From NCBI GenBank assembly GCA_022701365.1, contig JAKUHH010000177.1, positions 248,001 through 312,000 of the forward strand: a stretch of DNA of 64,000 nt, read 5' to 3'. Below the pieces are notes generated by a model. The model ran no database searches. It was not told the DNA's origin and saw only the letters and a program-made list of their open reading frames with translations. A program made the translations under genes and the position numbers. The stretch is from Mycocentrospora acerina (taxonomy: Eukaryota; Ascomycota; Dothideomycetes; Pleosporales). Shown piece by piece: positions 13,649-24,154 of the stretch. Numbering within the stretch: position 1 is the stretch's first letter; the number at the start of each line of letters is the position of its first letter.

Positions 13649-15495
13649 ATGGGCTGGACGCTACTCATCCCAGAGGCTGCGGGAGCAAAGTCCTTTCCGC
13701 TGCAGACAAACGCCACTGCGCACATTGTATCAGTTTCCGGCTCTAATATTGAGGTAGTGCTTCAACTTCACCATGAAGCGCATGTGGAACTTGGCCGAAT
13801 TAGTATGATTACATCTGATGCAAATCTACATCTACTGACTGAAACAGTTGTTGGACCGTGGGGCGTGAAGCTCGAAGCTATCAATGACACATTCAGCATC
13901 TCGCCTGCCCAAGCTGCCCCAGCTGTTTCTATAGTCGGCCCACACCACCAGGAATACGAACTGCAACCACGTGCCGAAGGACATTCGGAAGCTATATTTT
14001 TGCGGAGTGGGGACGTTTTCAGGCCTTCCAAGTCTAAAGCTGGTTTCATTTGCAAATGGGATGTAGCAGAGGTTCTTGTCGACTCTTCAGCCGTGGCCGT
14101 AGAGATGACAATGCCTCAGTCTCGAAACGGCATCACGGAGAATGACGAAGCCACAGAGAGTGAGGAGGAAGAGGATCTCGACCGAACTGTTCCCGATATT
14201 TCAAGATCTACGCCCAGTCTTTCCAAGCAACCTTCCATTCTTGTGCAAGAGACACCAACAGCAGCTCGCACCAATGGTCCAACCGAATATCCAAGCGTTC
14301 CTAAAATCAATAATGGCTCCAGTGAGTTAGTGGAGAACACACTGAATGATACGGCTGAGGATCTTGAGGGCGAGTCGTTTTCGACGGCGCGCTCTGGACG
14401 TAGGGCAGATGCTATGACAGATCAAACACCCCAAAAGAACATATCTGATGAAACACCTCGAAAATCCATCCGTCAAGCTCAAATTCAAGTTCAGGTCTCC
14501 AGGAAACATCAAAGCCCTACACTAGAAGAAGACATACCTGTGCGAGCCCGCAAGCGTGCAAGAAACGCACTTTCAAGTGATGAGAATCAGGATCACGACA
14601 TTGGTAATATTCGACTTGGTAGCATTGATACAGACACCTCACAAAAGGCTACACCTGCGACAAAGGGCAGGAAGCGAATTTCAGAAGAAGCTACTCCATC
14701 AAGGTCGCAGAGAAGTTCGCAACGATCGCGCACAACTGTCGAAGTGTACGATGGCTCCGAGCCACGGGTAGCGTTCAGTAATTCGGCTTTGACAGAAAAC
14801 AGCCAGGCAGTCAAGTTTCTTAGGAAGCATGGTGGTAGCTTTGTCGAATCGATCAAGGGCAAAGACAAACACAATATTTTATGGTTAGTGCTCATCCGTG
14901 GAACTCCGTCCCAATGCACCTATAATATACTAGCGTATGACTGATTTTCGATAGTATCAAAGACGGGACCCTTACCAAGACAATGAAGCTCTTACAGTCA
15001 ATCGCCCTCGGAGTCCCAATTGTGACTGACAAGTGGCTGCTTGATTCAGCGAAAGTTGGTCACTTTCTCGCACTATCCGACTATCAACCGTCAGCCCCTA
15101 AGCAGGAGCAAGATTGGAATTTTGAGCTTAGTAAAGTCTGGTCTAGACCACAGTCTACTTTTGATGGTTATACTGTCTACTTTACTCCTAGTCTGAGGAC
15201 CACTTACTCTGACTTTACCGAGATTGACCAAGTGTGCAAGGCTGTAGGCGCAAAGGTTCTGAAGAAGTTGACTAATGACCGCGATCAGGTAATTGTGCTT
15301 GCAAAAGACAAAGAAGATAAGGAGGCAGAGACACTTTTGCAAGAAGGTACAGCCTGTTATACCAAGGATCTGCTCACGATGAGCATTCTTCGCGGCGAGT
15401 TGAATCTTGACAGCAATGAGTTCAAGATTGATTTGAAAGGTGTTGCTGCGGGCAAGGAAAAGACACAGAAGCGAACGCGAAACAGCATGGGATAG
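13649..15495 (+). CDS. C-terminal tandem-BRCT domain protein, probable DNA-damage-response factor
   Basis: Two exons, 13649-14883 and 14955-15495, give 591 residues. The intron splits a Cys codon inside the first BRCT repeat. BRCT 1 spans about residues 374-455, with HGG after the first helix, a core strand ending ILCIKDG, and the conserved aromatic in TDKWLLDSA (W439). BRCT 2 spans about 480-570 (FDGYTVYF, VCKAVGAKVLKK, CYTKDLLTMSILRG). The middle, about 155-370, is acidic, Ser/Thr-rich and contains TP and SQ dipeptides (TPQKN, TPRKS, TPSRSQRSSQ), possible kinase sites. The first 130 residues look beta-rich (LLIPEAAGAKSFPLQ, VVGPWGVKL) and could be FHA-like, but I cannot confirm this. A tandem BRCT at the C-terminus resembles mediator proteins such as MDC1, Crb2 or PTIP relatives. 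Function is inference: phosphopeptide binding in the nucleus after DNA damage. Confidence 0.85.
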
Positions 15496-16234
15496 GTGGG
15501 AAGAGTGCTGGTATACCGGAAACATTTGCGGAAAATTCGTAGGCGGATGTTTTGAAGTGAAAGATGTTTTGGAATGATGTGTGAAGGCAGTTTTTAAGCA
15601 TAGCGAGGTATATTGGGCGTACAGACTTTGAGCACATTCCTTGTTCTTCGATAGCGACGTAAATCAACATGTATAAGCAGAACATGGAATGTTATGTTGA
15701 CAAGCAATGATAATGCGATGCCTAGTTGAAGGATATGCCACTTTTGGCTTGTTGATTCTACTAAGTCTGTTCAAAAATGGCTAAGGATGTCTCATAAAAA
15801 TCCCTGGTGAATGGAAATAGAGATTTGATCCGACTTGTTTGAAGCAAAACACGAATTATTCCCCAGAGGAGGGCCGCCGCATGTCTTATCTAGTAGGAAT
15901 CTCGAGTTGTAAATCTGTTGTAACGTACATATACATTTAAAAAAAAAGAGCACAAAGAGGGCTAGAAAAGCAGAAGGCGATGGAACAAACACGTCTGTAA
16001 CTCTTAGAAATGACGACTTTACTCTCCAATGGCAACAAACTGGTCAACAAATACCGACAAACATGGCGTTGAATCCCAAATTCAAAGCACATCATTTGCA
16101 GTCCTTCCCCCCCCCCCCTCCCAAAATCAAAAAGAGCACCACGAGCACCCCGTCACAGCACCAGTAAAACAATAAGCGAACATTAGACCCACAAACCCAC
16201 CACTCCCTCACATCAAAAAACCCCACCACCACCC
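15496..16234. other. Intergenic region after the tandem-BRCT gene
   Basis: Contains the 3' end of the upstream gene. Homopurine and homopyrimidine runs become common from about 15930 on, including a 14-base C run near 16107-16121. No gene seen. Confidence 0.5.
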
Positions 16235-16338
16235 GCAATTTTTTTTCCCCCTTCGCCAATCTTTTTTTTCCCCCTTCGCCAATCTTTTTTTTCCCCCTTC
16301 GCCAATCTTTTTTTTCCCCCTTCGCCAATCTTTTTTTT
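16235..16338. repeat. 23-bp tandem repeat, about four copies
   Basis: A unit of the form CGCCAAT-C-(T)8-(C)5-TT recurs about four times in near-perfect tandem. Each copy carries a CCAAT pentamer between T and C tracts. Confidence 0.9.
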
Positions 16339-16463
16339 AATTTCCTTCCACAAAAAAAAATTTATTGTCAAGTTGGATACATATACGATTTAATTCTTGA
16401 CGAAAATCATCAAATCACGTGTACGAGCGAGTTTTCTCGGGGTGGTTCACAACACCATCATCG

Positions 16464-16580
16464 TCCCCTGTGGCGCAATTGGCTAGCGCGTCAGACTGTT
16501 ATTCTATCGTCTCTTTGTAATAGAAGAGGGGGTTAAAAGGCATAATCTGGAGGCTGGAAGTTCGAGCCTTCCCGGGGGAG
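16464..16580 (+). tRNA. tRNA-Asn (anticodon GTT) with a 43-nt intron
   Basis: Folded by eye. The acceptor stem pairs TCCCCTG (16464-16470) with CGGGGGA (16573-16579), with discriminator G at 16580. The D stem is GCGC/GCGC (16473-16476, 16486-16489) around loop AATTGGCTA. The anticodon stem pairs TCAGA (16491-16495) with TCTGG (16546-16550). The anticodon loop begins C-T-GTT-A, with GTT at 16498-16500. An intron at 16502-16544 sits one base after the anticodon, the canonical place for eukaryotic tRNA introns. The variable loop is AGGCT and the T arm is GGAAG-TTCGAGC-CTTCC. A and B boxes are present, and T runs at about 16586 and 16605 can end Pol III transcription. Asn identity rests on the anticodon position given by the stems; the discriminator G agrees with yeast tRNA-Asn. 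Confidence 0.88.
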
Positions 16581-16652
16581 AGGATATTTTTGCTCCTTTC
16601 TCTCTTTTTTTTTGCTGGAGAGGGAGGTCTTGAATGTTGGTTAGATAGGTAT

Positions 16653-16737
16653 GTAGGTAGGTAGGTAGGTAGGTAGGTAGGTAGGTAGGTAGGTAGGTAG
16701 GTAGGTAGGTAGGTAGGTAGGTAGGTAGGTAGGTAGG
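16653..16737. repeat. (GTAG)n tetranucleotide microsatellite
   Basis: About 20 near-perfect copies of GTAG/AGGT lie downstream of the tRNA gene. Confidence 0.95.
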
Positions 16738-16837
16738 CAAATATGTATGGTATCTAGTCGAGGTTCTTTCTGATGGGCAAAGTCTATTTGGCTGTACTAC
16801 CAGAGGGGGGGTTGGGGGTGTAATCCTGCAATGATGG

Positions 16838-16858
16838 CTGACTGACTGACTGACTGAC
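16838..16858. repeat. (TGAC)n microsatellite
   Basis: Five tandem copies of TGAC/CTGA, one of a series of unrelated simple repeats in this intergenic tract. Confidence 0.85.
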
Positions 16859-16957
16859 CAACACTCTAAGTAACCATCTAGCCATCTTACCAATTAATGA
16901 ATGGGTGGAATGGTGGGTGATGGCATCGACATGGTTTTTTCTCTCCTCTCCCACCCA

Positions 16958-16958
<1 letters not shown>

Positions 16959-17004
<46 letters not shown>
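16959..17004. repeat. (CT)n dinucleotide microsatellite
   Basis: A nearly uninterrupted CT run of about 46 bp. Confidence 0.95.
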
Positions 17005-17006
<2 letters not shown>

Positions 17007-17169
17007 GAAAAGTCCCACTAACTTTTATCCATTGATGAACAAACTCCTACATTCAATCCCCCAAGAGAAAGAGGGAGAGATGTATCTACATATATATAAA
17101 AACGGACATGCATGACAGGGAAAAGACGGTTCAGGATAAGAAAAGAAAAAAGAAAAGAAAAGGTGTAAT

Positions 17170-17234
17170 ACACAACACAACACAACACAACACAACACAA
17201 CACAACACAAAACAAGACAAGACAAGACAAGACA
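17170..17234. repeat. (ACAAC)n then (AAGAC)n pentanucleotide arrays
   Basis: Two adjoining pentanucleotide arrays differing by one base change per unit. A further AATCA-type array follows at about 17288-17322. All lie just beyond the 3' end of SPB1. Confidence 0.9.
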
Positions 17235-17363
17235 TAAAGATACAAATAAGTAATCCCTTTTAAATCCTTTTCCGACCGATTAACCACTCAATCAATTAAT
17301 CAATCAATCAATAAATCAATCAATCCCCTACAACTAATATAAAAAAGAAGAAGAAGAAAAAAT

Positions 17364-19997
17364 CTACTTCCTCTTCTTAGCAGCCCGCTTCTCACCCCTT
17401 ACATCCTTCTTCAATCGCGCATCCACCATCTTGTATTTACCCTTTGTACCCTTGGGTCTCGTCTTGATACCCTTGTTTCCACCGCGCGCCACAATGACGC
17501 TAACCTTTTGCTTGGGCTTCTTCTTGCTTGCCCGGCTCATCAGGCGAGCGATACTCTGTGCCTTTTCCTTCTCCGTCATGCCCTCCTCGTCGGCCAGCAT
17601 GGCACTCTTCTTCTTGAGCTTCTCGAGACGCTGTGCGGCCTTGAACTTCTTACGGGCTTGGGCTTCGCGCACCTTCTTGATGGGGCGGGCGTTGAGGGCG
17701 CGTAGCTTTTCTTTAATGGCGGCGGCGCCGGCGGCAGTGACGGGGCGTTGGAGCTTGGAGTGCTTGTTCTCGTCGTCGAGGAACCAGTCGGGAAGACCGT
17801 CGACATCGCGGAGGGAGTAGCGGTTGAACGAGTCGTCGAGGAGGTCGTGCTTGGTCTTTTGGCCCGTGACCATTTGGTGTGCGAGCGTCATGGCTTCAGC
17901 GGTGATGATGTCAATGTCGGGCTTGCCGTTCTTCATGGGGATGTCGTCGTGCTCCCATTGGGTTTCGTCGCGCTTGACCTCTTCAATCTTGTCTTCGTCG
18001 TCGGAAGAATCATCCTTGAAGGCCTGTTGGGGTGCCGATGGCTTCTTGGTTCCTGCGGGGGTCTTTCGCGAGGGCTTAGCAGCAGGCTCCTCTGCATCTT
18101 CCATGACAACATCCTCCTCAACGTCAATACCGCTATCCTCATCTTCCTCCATATCATCCAGTCCATCAATACCCTTGAAAATGTCCTGGTCGAAGAAGCG
18201 TGTGGCGCGTTTTGTGAGACCTTTGCCTGTGCCGTCCTCGTTGTCGAGATCTGTGATGAGCGCCTTGGGTCCCTCCTCGTCGTCACTGCTGTCGCTGTCG
18301 TCGTCTTGCACAAGCTCTTCATGGTCGCTCTCTTCTTTTTCGTTGTCAGAAAAGCCGTTCCAGTCGCCGTCGGCATCGTCTCCCCTCGCTCGCTTGGCGC
18401 GGTATTTGGCGTCCCTGGCCGATCTCTGCTCGACGTAATCGCCGTACATGGCGTCGAGGTCGCGCTCGAGGTGGTCTTCCTCGTCATCGGTGAAAAGCTC
18501 CTCCTCGCTCGAGTCCTCCTTTTCGCGCTCGACAATCTGTGCCATTTTGCCTCTTGCGATGCGCGAGAGAGCGCCGGCCGTGTCAACCGCCTTGAGGGCG
18601 AACATGGAGTCTTCACCCTGTGGGCCAGCCTGCTCTAGACCGATTTCAAAGGGGGTTGTCATGTTCATCTGCAGGCGCGTGATTTCCTTTTGCTTGCGTT
18701 CATTCTCTGCGCGGCGCAGCTTCCTCTTGGACTTGTTGTCCTTTTCCTTGAGGCGCTCGAGCTCCTCCTGAATCCTCATCTCCTCGTCCATGGACTCGAT
18801 CCTGGCCACCTCTTCCCCTTCCTCGGCCTCCTTTTCCTTTGCAGCCTTTTCGTCGTCTTCCTTCTTCTTGGACTTTTCGGAGAAGCCAAAGATGTCGCGC
18901 ACCTTGAGTCGCCAGCGAAGAAGGCGCTTGAAGTCGGCGCGGCCCAAGACCTTGAGGTCGGCGCAGCAGTCTCGGACTTCCTTTGTTGTTTCCTTGAGCT
19001 TGTCAATGGTGGCAATGGCAATGTCGCCGTTGGCCTTTTGTTCGAAGCTGAGCTTGTTCAGGCTGCCCAGCATGGCAATGGGGTCGGTGGTTTGGATGAA
19101 CTCGGAGACGGGCACCTCCTTGAACTGGGTCCAGTCGCCCTCCTCGTAACCGTCACGCTTGCGCTTCTTCTTCTCGGGGTTGAACACCTTGGCCTCGTTG
19201 TTGGGGACGGCGTCGGGGAGCTCGGCGAAGACGCTGCGGGCGTCGAGGAACTTGGGGTCGAGGTTCTTGGGGGCCTTGTAGCCGCGGCAGACGACGAAGA
19301 TTTCGGCCGAGACGTTTCGACTCGAGGGGGGCTTGGTGGCCTCGACCTTTGTGAAGAGCTGGTTGAAGACCCAGAGCAGCGAGTTGTAGTCCTTGGAGCG
19401 GAAGATTTTGGTGACAAAGGTGCCGCCCTCGGCCAGGAACTCGGTGGCGAGCTTCATGGACTGCAGCACGAGCTCGGCCTGGGTGAAGGCGTCCTGGACC
19501 CAGGCGGTACCGACGTTGGGCGCACCGTCGTGCAGGACGGCGTCGGCCTTGAGATGCTTGAGGTGCTGGCGCAGGGTGGCGCGGCACTTGTCGGTGGTGA
19601 TGTCGCTCTGGAAGGTGATGCATCGCGGGATGGGCTTGATTGGCGCGAGATCGACGCCGACAATGAGGGAATGCGCGGGCATGACCTGGAAAATTTTAGT
19701 CAACATGGCAGCTCTGCGCGGACGGCGTGGCAGGCGGGGGAACGCACCTCGGAGGCGACCTGACACCATGATCCAGGAGCGGCGCACAGATCGATCAGGA
19801 CCTTGCTCTTCTCGAGGAAGTTGTATTTTTTGTTCAGCTGGATCAGCTTGAAGGCGGCACGGGCGCGGTAGCCCTTTTCCTTTGCGAGCTTGTACCATTT
19901 GTCGAGACGACCTTTTCCATGCTGGGGAGCTTGTCAGTGCTGGAAGCGCGCATGTTGGCTTGGCAGATCAGATACGCACCTTCTTCTGGATCGCCAT
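17364..19997 (-). CDS. SPB1: AdoMet-dependent rRNA 2'-O-methyltransferase Spb1 (FtsJ family)
   Basis: Nucleolar methyltransferase for 60S ribosome assembly; the yeast enzyme methylates the G of the A-loop in 25S rRNA (2'-O). Three exons, 19980-19997, 19748-19921 and 17364-19685, give 837 residues, the usual size. The N-terminus [20 protein letters not shown] is the family start; the first exon is only 18 nt. The FtsJ domain has the SAM-binding motif [14 protein letters not shown] (about 49-62) and the K-D-K-E tetrad: K31, D117 (HDGAPNVG), K157 (VTKIFRS) and E192 (AEIFVVC). The central and C-terminal parts are highly charged with acidic blocks and a coiled coil, then the Spb1 C-terminal domain ([30 protein letters not shown]) and a Lys/Arg-rich tail ending [10 protein letters not shown]. 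High third-position GC opens long spurious frames on the other strand. Divergent from the next gene. Confidence 0.96.
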
Positions 19998-20403
19998 GGC
20001 TGCGGGTCGAGGGTTGGGGTCGAGGGTCGGGGTCGGGGTCGGGGTTCGTGGTGGTCGCGGCCAGAGATGAGTTTGCGCCAATACTTTTTTGACGGGGCGG
20101 TGGCAGAATGCGGGCGGTGGCAGAATAAAGTCGACGTGGCCCGGGCGCTGGCCGTTGGTGCACCGTCCTCGGGGCGCTAGGCGGTGGCAGAAAGTCTGGG
20201 CACGGGCGGCGCACGGGGGAGCGAGGTGCGTCATGTCCAGGCCGGCATGACATGGCTCGGCCTGTGTCGACGGGCGTGCGGCGCGTGCTTTCTCACATGT
20301 GCTGTGCTGTCCGGTCTCTAGAAAGTGCCCGTCCTGGCTGTCTCTCTCCACAGCGCCCGCCCGGTCTGCCGTCTGCCGTGTCTCTCTCTACAAACCACCC
20401 GGC
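19998..20403. promoter_or_regulatory. Divergent promoter region, SPB1 and hydrolase-like gene
   Basis: Only 406 bp separate the two outward-facing start codons, so the promoters must overlap or abut. It contains a G-rich hexamer-like run (GGGTCG/GGGGTC variants) at about 20008-20045, which could form a G-rich structure. No specific binding site is assigned. Confidence 0.5.
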
Positions 20404-23400
20404 ATGAATCCGCGCAAGAAGTCGAGGCCGAACCCTGAGGCGGCTGGCACTGCAGCCACTCCAGGCACTGCAGGCACTCCAGGCACTGCAGGCACTCCAG
20501 GCACTCCAAGTACTGCAGCCACGCCAGGCACTCGCACACCTCCACCAGCAAGTACTGCGGGCTCCCACTCGCTGGCCTCGTCCACGGCCCTCTCCAGCGG
20601 CGCCACGACGCCCACGACGTCCACGGCTTCGGGCACCCACACGCCCACGGCTCCACGCACTCACACACCTGCGCCTCCAAGCACGGCAGGCACTCCAAGC
20701 ACTGCACGCCCTCACACGCCCACGACCAACAGCTGGCTCGGCGGCACCGGCAGCTGGCGCAGAAAGGCGCCGGCCACCGTCACCACGGCCAAGGAGAGCA
20801 TTGGCGTCGGCGTGAGTGGAGGAGCCACGGCTGAGCTGCCCGTCGACGAGCCCAAGAAGCCCAGGGACGACTCGCCCGCCCGCTTTCTCACCAAGCGCAA
20901 GTCGAGCAAGAGCTTCGCGCTGCCTGCATCCACCACACGCCTCCACGTCTCGTCCGACGGCCTGGTCGACGACCCGCCCGCCGCCACGCCACCAGAGCCA
21001 GCCGACGACGCAGCAGCAGCAGCAGAACGCCCTCCCACGCCCACCGCCAACGAGCCCCCTCTGCCGCCCGAACCCCCCAAGACACAAGCTGCGCAGGCGG
21101 CCGACGGGTGGGCATGGCGCAGCTGGTGGTCACGGCCAGACGGCTACTCGGACCCCACAAAGGCCAAGGACGAGGCACGCGGGACCATCGAAGCCGCCCA
21201 GACCACGCTGCTGCCTGATCCCACGCCCTCGGAGGAGCCAGACGCGGCAGCAAAAGGCCTGGGGAGCAGCAGTGCCACCATTGTGGCTGAAGAGCAGCGA
21301 GACGAGGATGCCGCGCCAGGGCAAGACGCTGGCATGAAAGACACTGACATGGAAGATGCTGGCACAAAAGACGCTCACACAAAAGACGCTCACACAAAAG
21401 ACTCTGATACAAAAGACAAGCCCTTGGCCAGGCCCTCTTCGTGGTTCTGGTCCTGGAGCAGTGCCCAGAATGCCAGAGCCAATCCTCCTCCTGCAGCGCC
21501 GCCTGCTGAAGGAGCCCCAGCCCCCCCAGTCGAACAAACCTCAGCACCGCCCATTGAAGCAGCTCCCACGCCCTCTGAGCCCACGCCTGCACCACCGCAA
21601 GACGCACAACCTTCGCAGCCTGCACAACAAGCAGACACACCCGCCGCCGACGTCGACACAACCGCCCCAGATGCTCCGACGGCCACAAAAGGCTCGGCAA
21701 AGCCCTCTGGATGGGCCTTTTGGTACAGGGGAAAGCCAGAGGACAGCGGCAAGCCAGCCAACGGTGCTGCCCATAAGCATGTGGGCGAGGTCGCCGTCTT
21801 CGACACCCCCTCGCAGTCCCACCCAGAAGCAGCTCAGTTCAACGAGCAAGAACAGTCAAAACAAAGCACACCAGAGGAAGCACCACCACCACCACCATCA
21901 CAGCAGCCACAACCACCCAAGCAAGACTCTATAACTACAAGGTCGCTCAGGTCGCTGCGAGGGCGGCCCAAGTCAAAGAACATGTCCAAAGATTCACTGG
22001 TAGACACTCCTGGCTCTAGCACGACCGTAACTCCCAACAGCACCTCGCCCGCGCGAGAGCCCCTCCCCGCAGATACCGCACCAACAGTCCAGCCTGCGCC
22101 AAAACAAACAGCAAAGGCCAAAAAAGAACCGCCAAACCTCCTGTTTCCAGAGTTCAAAACCACGTACCAAATGGTGCAGCAGCCCAGCTTCTGGAAGCAG
22201 GTACGCCAGTACTTTCTCGGAAACGAGCCCGCCACTCCGCATCTACACATCAACCCAGCGCCTCCTCGCATAAAAAAGGCCGTCGCCATTGGTGTCCACG
22301 GCTACTTCCCTGCCCCCATCTTCCAAAAGGTCATTGGACAGCCCAAGGGTACTTCTATACGCTTCGCCAACTCTGCTGCAACCGCCATTAAAGACTGGAC
22401 TGAGGCGCGAGGATACACTCCCGAGATTGAGCAGATTGCGCTGGAAGGCGAGGGATTCATTGCTGAGCGAGTCAATACCCTGTGGAAGCTGCTGCTCAAC
22501 TGGATCGACCACATCAAAGCAGCCGACTTTATCCTCGTCGCATGCCACTCACAGGGCGTACCAGTCGCGATTATGCTTGTCGCCAAACTCATACAGTTTG
22601 GCTGTGTGAGCGCGTCTCGCATCGGCATATGTGCCATGGCAGGCGTCAATATGGGCCCCTTTATCGAATATAGAACAAAGTACTTTGGCGCCACAGCTGC
22701 CGAGCTCTTTGAGTTTTCCAATCCAAAGTCCCTAGTCAGCCAGATGTATCTCGCAGCTCTTGATGAGGTTCTCCGCTATGGCGTGCGCATCACATATGTG
22801 GGAAGCATTGACGACCAACTCGTGTCTCTTGAGGTATGTCTCCTTTTGTATTCCATTACACCAAATTTCATGCTAACCCCGCCGGCAGTCCTCCACCTTC
22901 TCCACCCTCTCCCACCCCTACATCTACCGCGCCGTCTTCGTCGACGGACGCCTCCATGCACCCGACTTCCTCACCCATCTTGTCGGCTTCACCCTCAAGC
23001 TGCGGAACCTAGGCCTACCCGATCACGGGCTCATCCGCGAACTCTCCCCCGCACTAGCCGGCTCCTTGTACGGCGGAGAAGGCCACTCACGCGTCTACGA
23101 AGACCCAAAAGTCTACAACCTCGCCGTCCAGCACGCCCTCGAAACAACCAACCTACCAGTACAAAACCGCGAGCGCGACGACGGCGACGGAGAAATGAGA
23201 CGCATTCGCATTCCTATCATTGGTAACAACAAGAATAATAACAAGTCATCATCATCATCGCAATCCCAGTCATCATCTACAATATCAAGCAAAGACAAGA
23301 GAAATCCCGACATTTACTCCCTCCGCGTAAAAGACTACGACACCCCCGCTGCAGGCGGCGTAAATCAAAACCCCTTCTTCCTCCCCTGGGCCATGCGAGG

Positions 23401-23542
23401 TCTCCTCGAGGAAGAATTCGTTAAAAAGGCACTTGGCAAGGAAGTGGAGGATTTGCTGAGCTTGTTCGAGGACTGGAGTCCAAACACCAAGATGCTTAAA
23501 GATGTAAAGTTTAGGTTGGAGGCCGTGAGGAGTAAGCTTTAA
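20404..23542 (+). CDS. Large alpha/beta-hydrolase-fold-like protein with disordered N-terminus
   Basis: Two exons, 20404-22833 and 22889-23542, give 1027 residues. The first 580 or so residues are disordered: an N-terminal Ala/Gly/Thr/Pro repeat (GTAGTPGT units), a Trp motif (WAWRSWWSRPDG), a run of KDxxTKD units near residue 320, and Pro/Gln-rich stretches. The conserved part starts near residue 580 (FPEFKTTYQMVQQPSFW). It includes AVAIGVHGYFP, a strand-turn typical of hydrolases, then FILVACHSQGVPVA, a G/H-x-S-x-G nucleophile elbow with S716 as candidate nucleophile. It ends with PYIYRAVFVDGR, FLTHLVGF and EEEFVKKALGKEVEDLLSLFEDW. This looks like a conserved but uncharacterised fungal lipase-like family. 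Catalytic activity and substrate are not known to me. The ATG at 20404 is the first in frame. Confidence 0.85.
20449..20535 (+). repeat. In-frame coding minisatellite (GGCACTSCAG units)
   Basis: Tandem degenerate copies of a short unit encode Gly-Thr-Ala/Pro repeats at the N-terminus of the hydrolase-like protein. Further relaxed copies appear up to about 20710. Confidence 0.8.
21331..21420 (+). repeat. In-frame coding repeat (KDxxTKD units)
   Basis: About six degenerate 15-bp units (AAAGACGCTCACACA type) encode a charged Lys-Asp repeat within the hydrolase-like protein. Two adjacent units are identical. Confidence 0.8.
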
Positions 23543-24154
23543 TCTTGTATGCGGTTCATGTTGAGGACTATGTTTGTTGTGGGGTTTAGCGGGCGTTTTA
23601 TTTTTTCTTTCTTCTCTTCTCCTCTTCTTTTCTTCTCTTCTTCCTTCCTCTCTTTCTTCTTTTTTTTTGGAAAGTGAGGGGTAAAGTGGGGATGGGGAGT
23701 TTTTTTTTTCATGGGGGGGAGGGAGAGAGGAGCGATTACCTAGATATTTGTACACTATACTATATACCTAACCTTTTCTAGCTGGCTTGGTGGCTAAAAG
23801 TAATCTTTCAGCTTTTCTTTCTTTCGATGCTAGACTTTGGGTTTACTTGAAGTGGTGATGGATGGATGGATGGATGGACACATTTACACACATACATACA
23901 TACACATGAATACACAAATGAACATGTACATTCTCATTCACTATTGCTCGTTTTGCCCAAGAAACAATTCCTTTTTTTTCCAGTTTATTTCTCTTCATTA
24001 GCATTCCCTCTTATCTGTCTTGATGGAATCACTAAACCCCTCCTCTCCCTCATCTCCCCACCTCCCCATCTGCTTTTGTACGTTCAAAGAGCCCCATCTC
24101 TTTTATCCCCTCCCCTCCCAACCCTCCCGACTACAAGGACAACCAAACCCCCCT
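23543..24154. other. Convergent intergenic region
   Basis: Lies between the 3' ends of the hydrolase-like gene and RPA3. Pyrimidine-rich and polypurine tracts dominate, with a GATG tetranucleotide run at about 23859-23878. No gene seen. Confidence 0.5.

Noticed and set aside
16464..16580. Reading the tRNA as tRNA-Ile (TAT)
   Set aside because: It would need T33 and stem pairing that the sequence does not give; only GTT lies at positions 34-36 when both stems pair.
18690..19763. 357-codon plus-strand frame antisense to SPB1
   Set aside because: It mirrors the GC-rich codon use of SPB1, is rich in Leu/Gly/Val with no motif, and SPB1 itself is certain.
17364..19898. SPB1 as a single 844-codon exon starting at 19898
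   Set aside because: Its first 70 codons read through exon 2 in the wrong frame and intron 2, losing the SAM-binding motif; the three-exon model restores it.
20293..21087. Long minus-strand frames opposite the hydrolase-like gene
   Set aside because: Low-complexity Trp/Arg/Gly translation caused by the repeat-rich, GC-rich sense strand.
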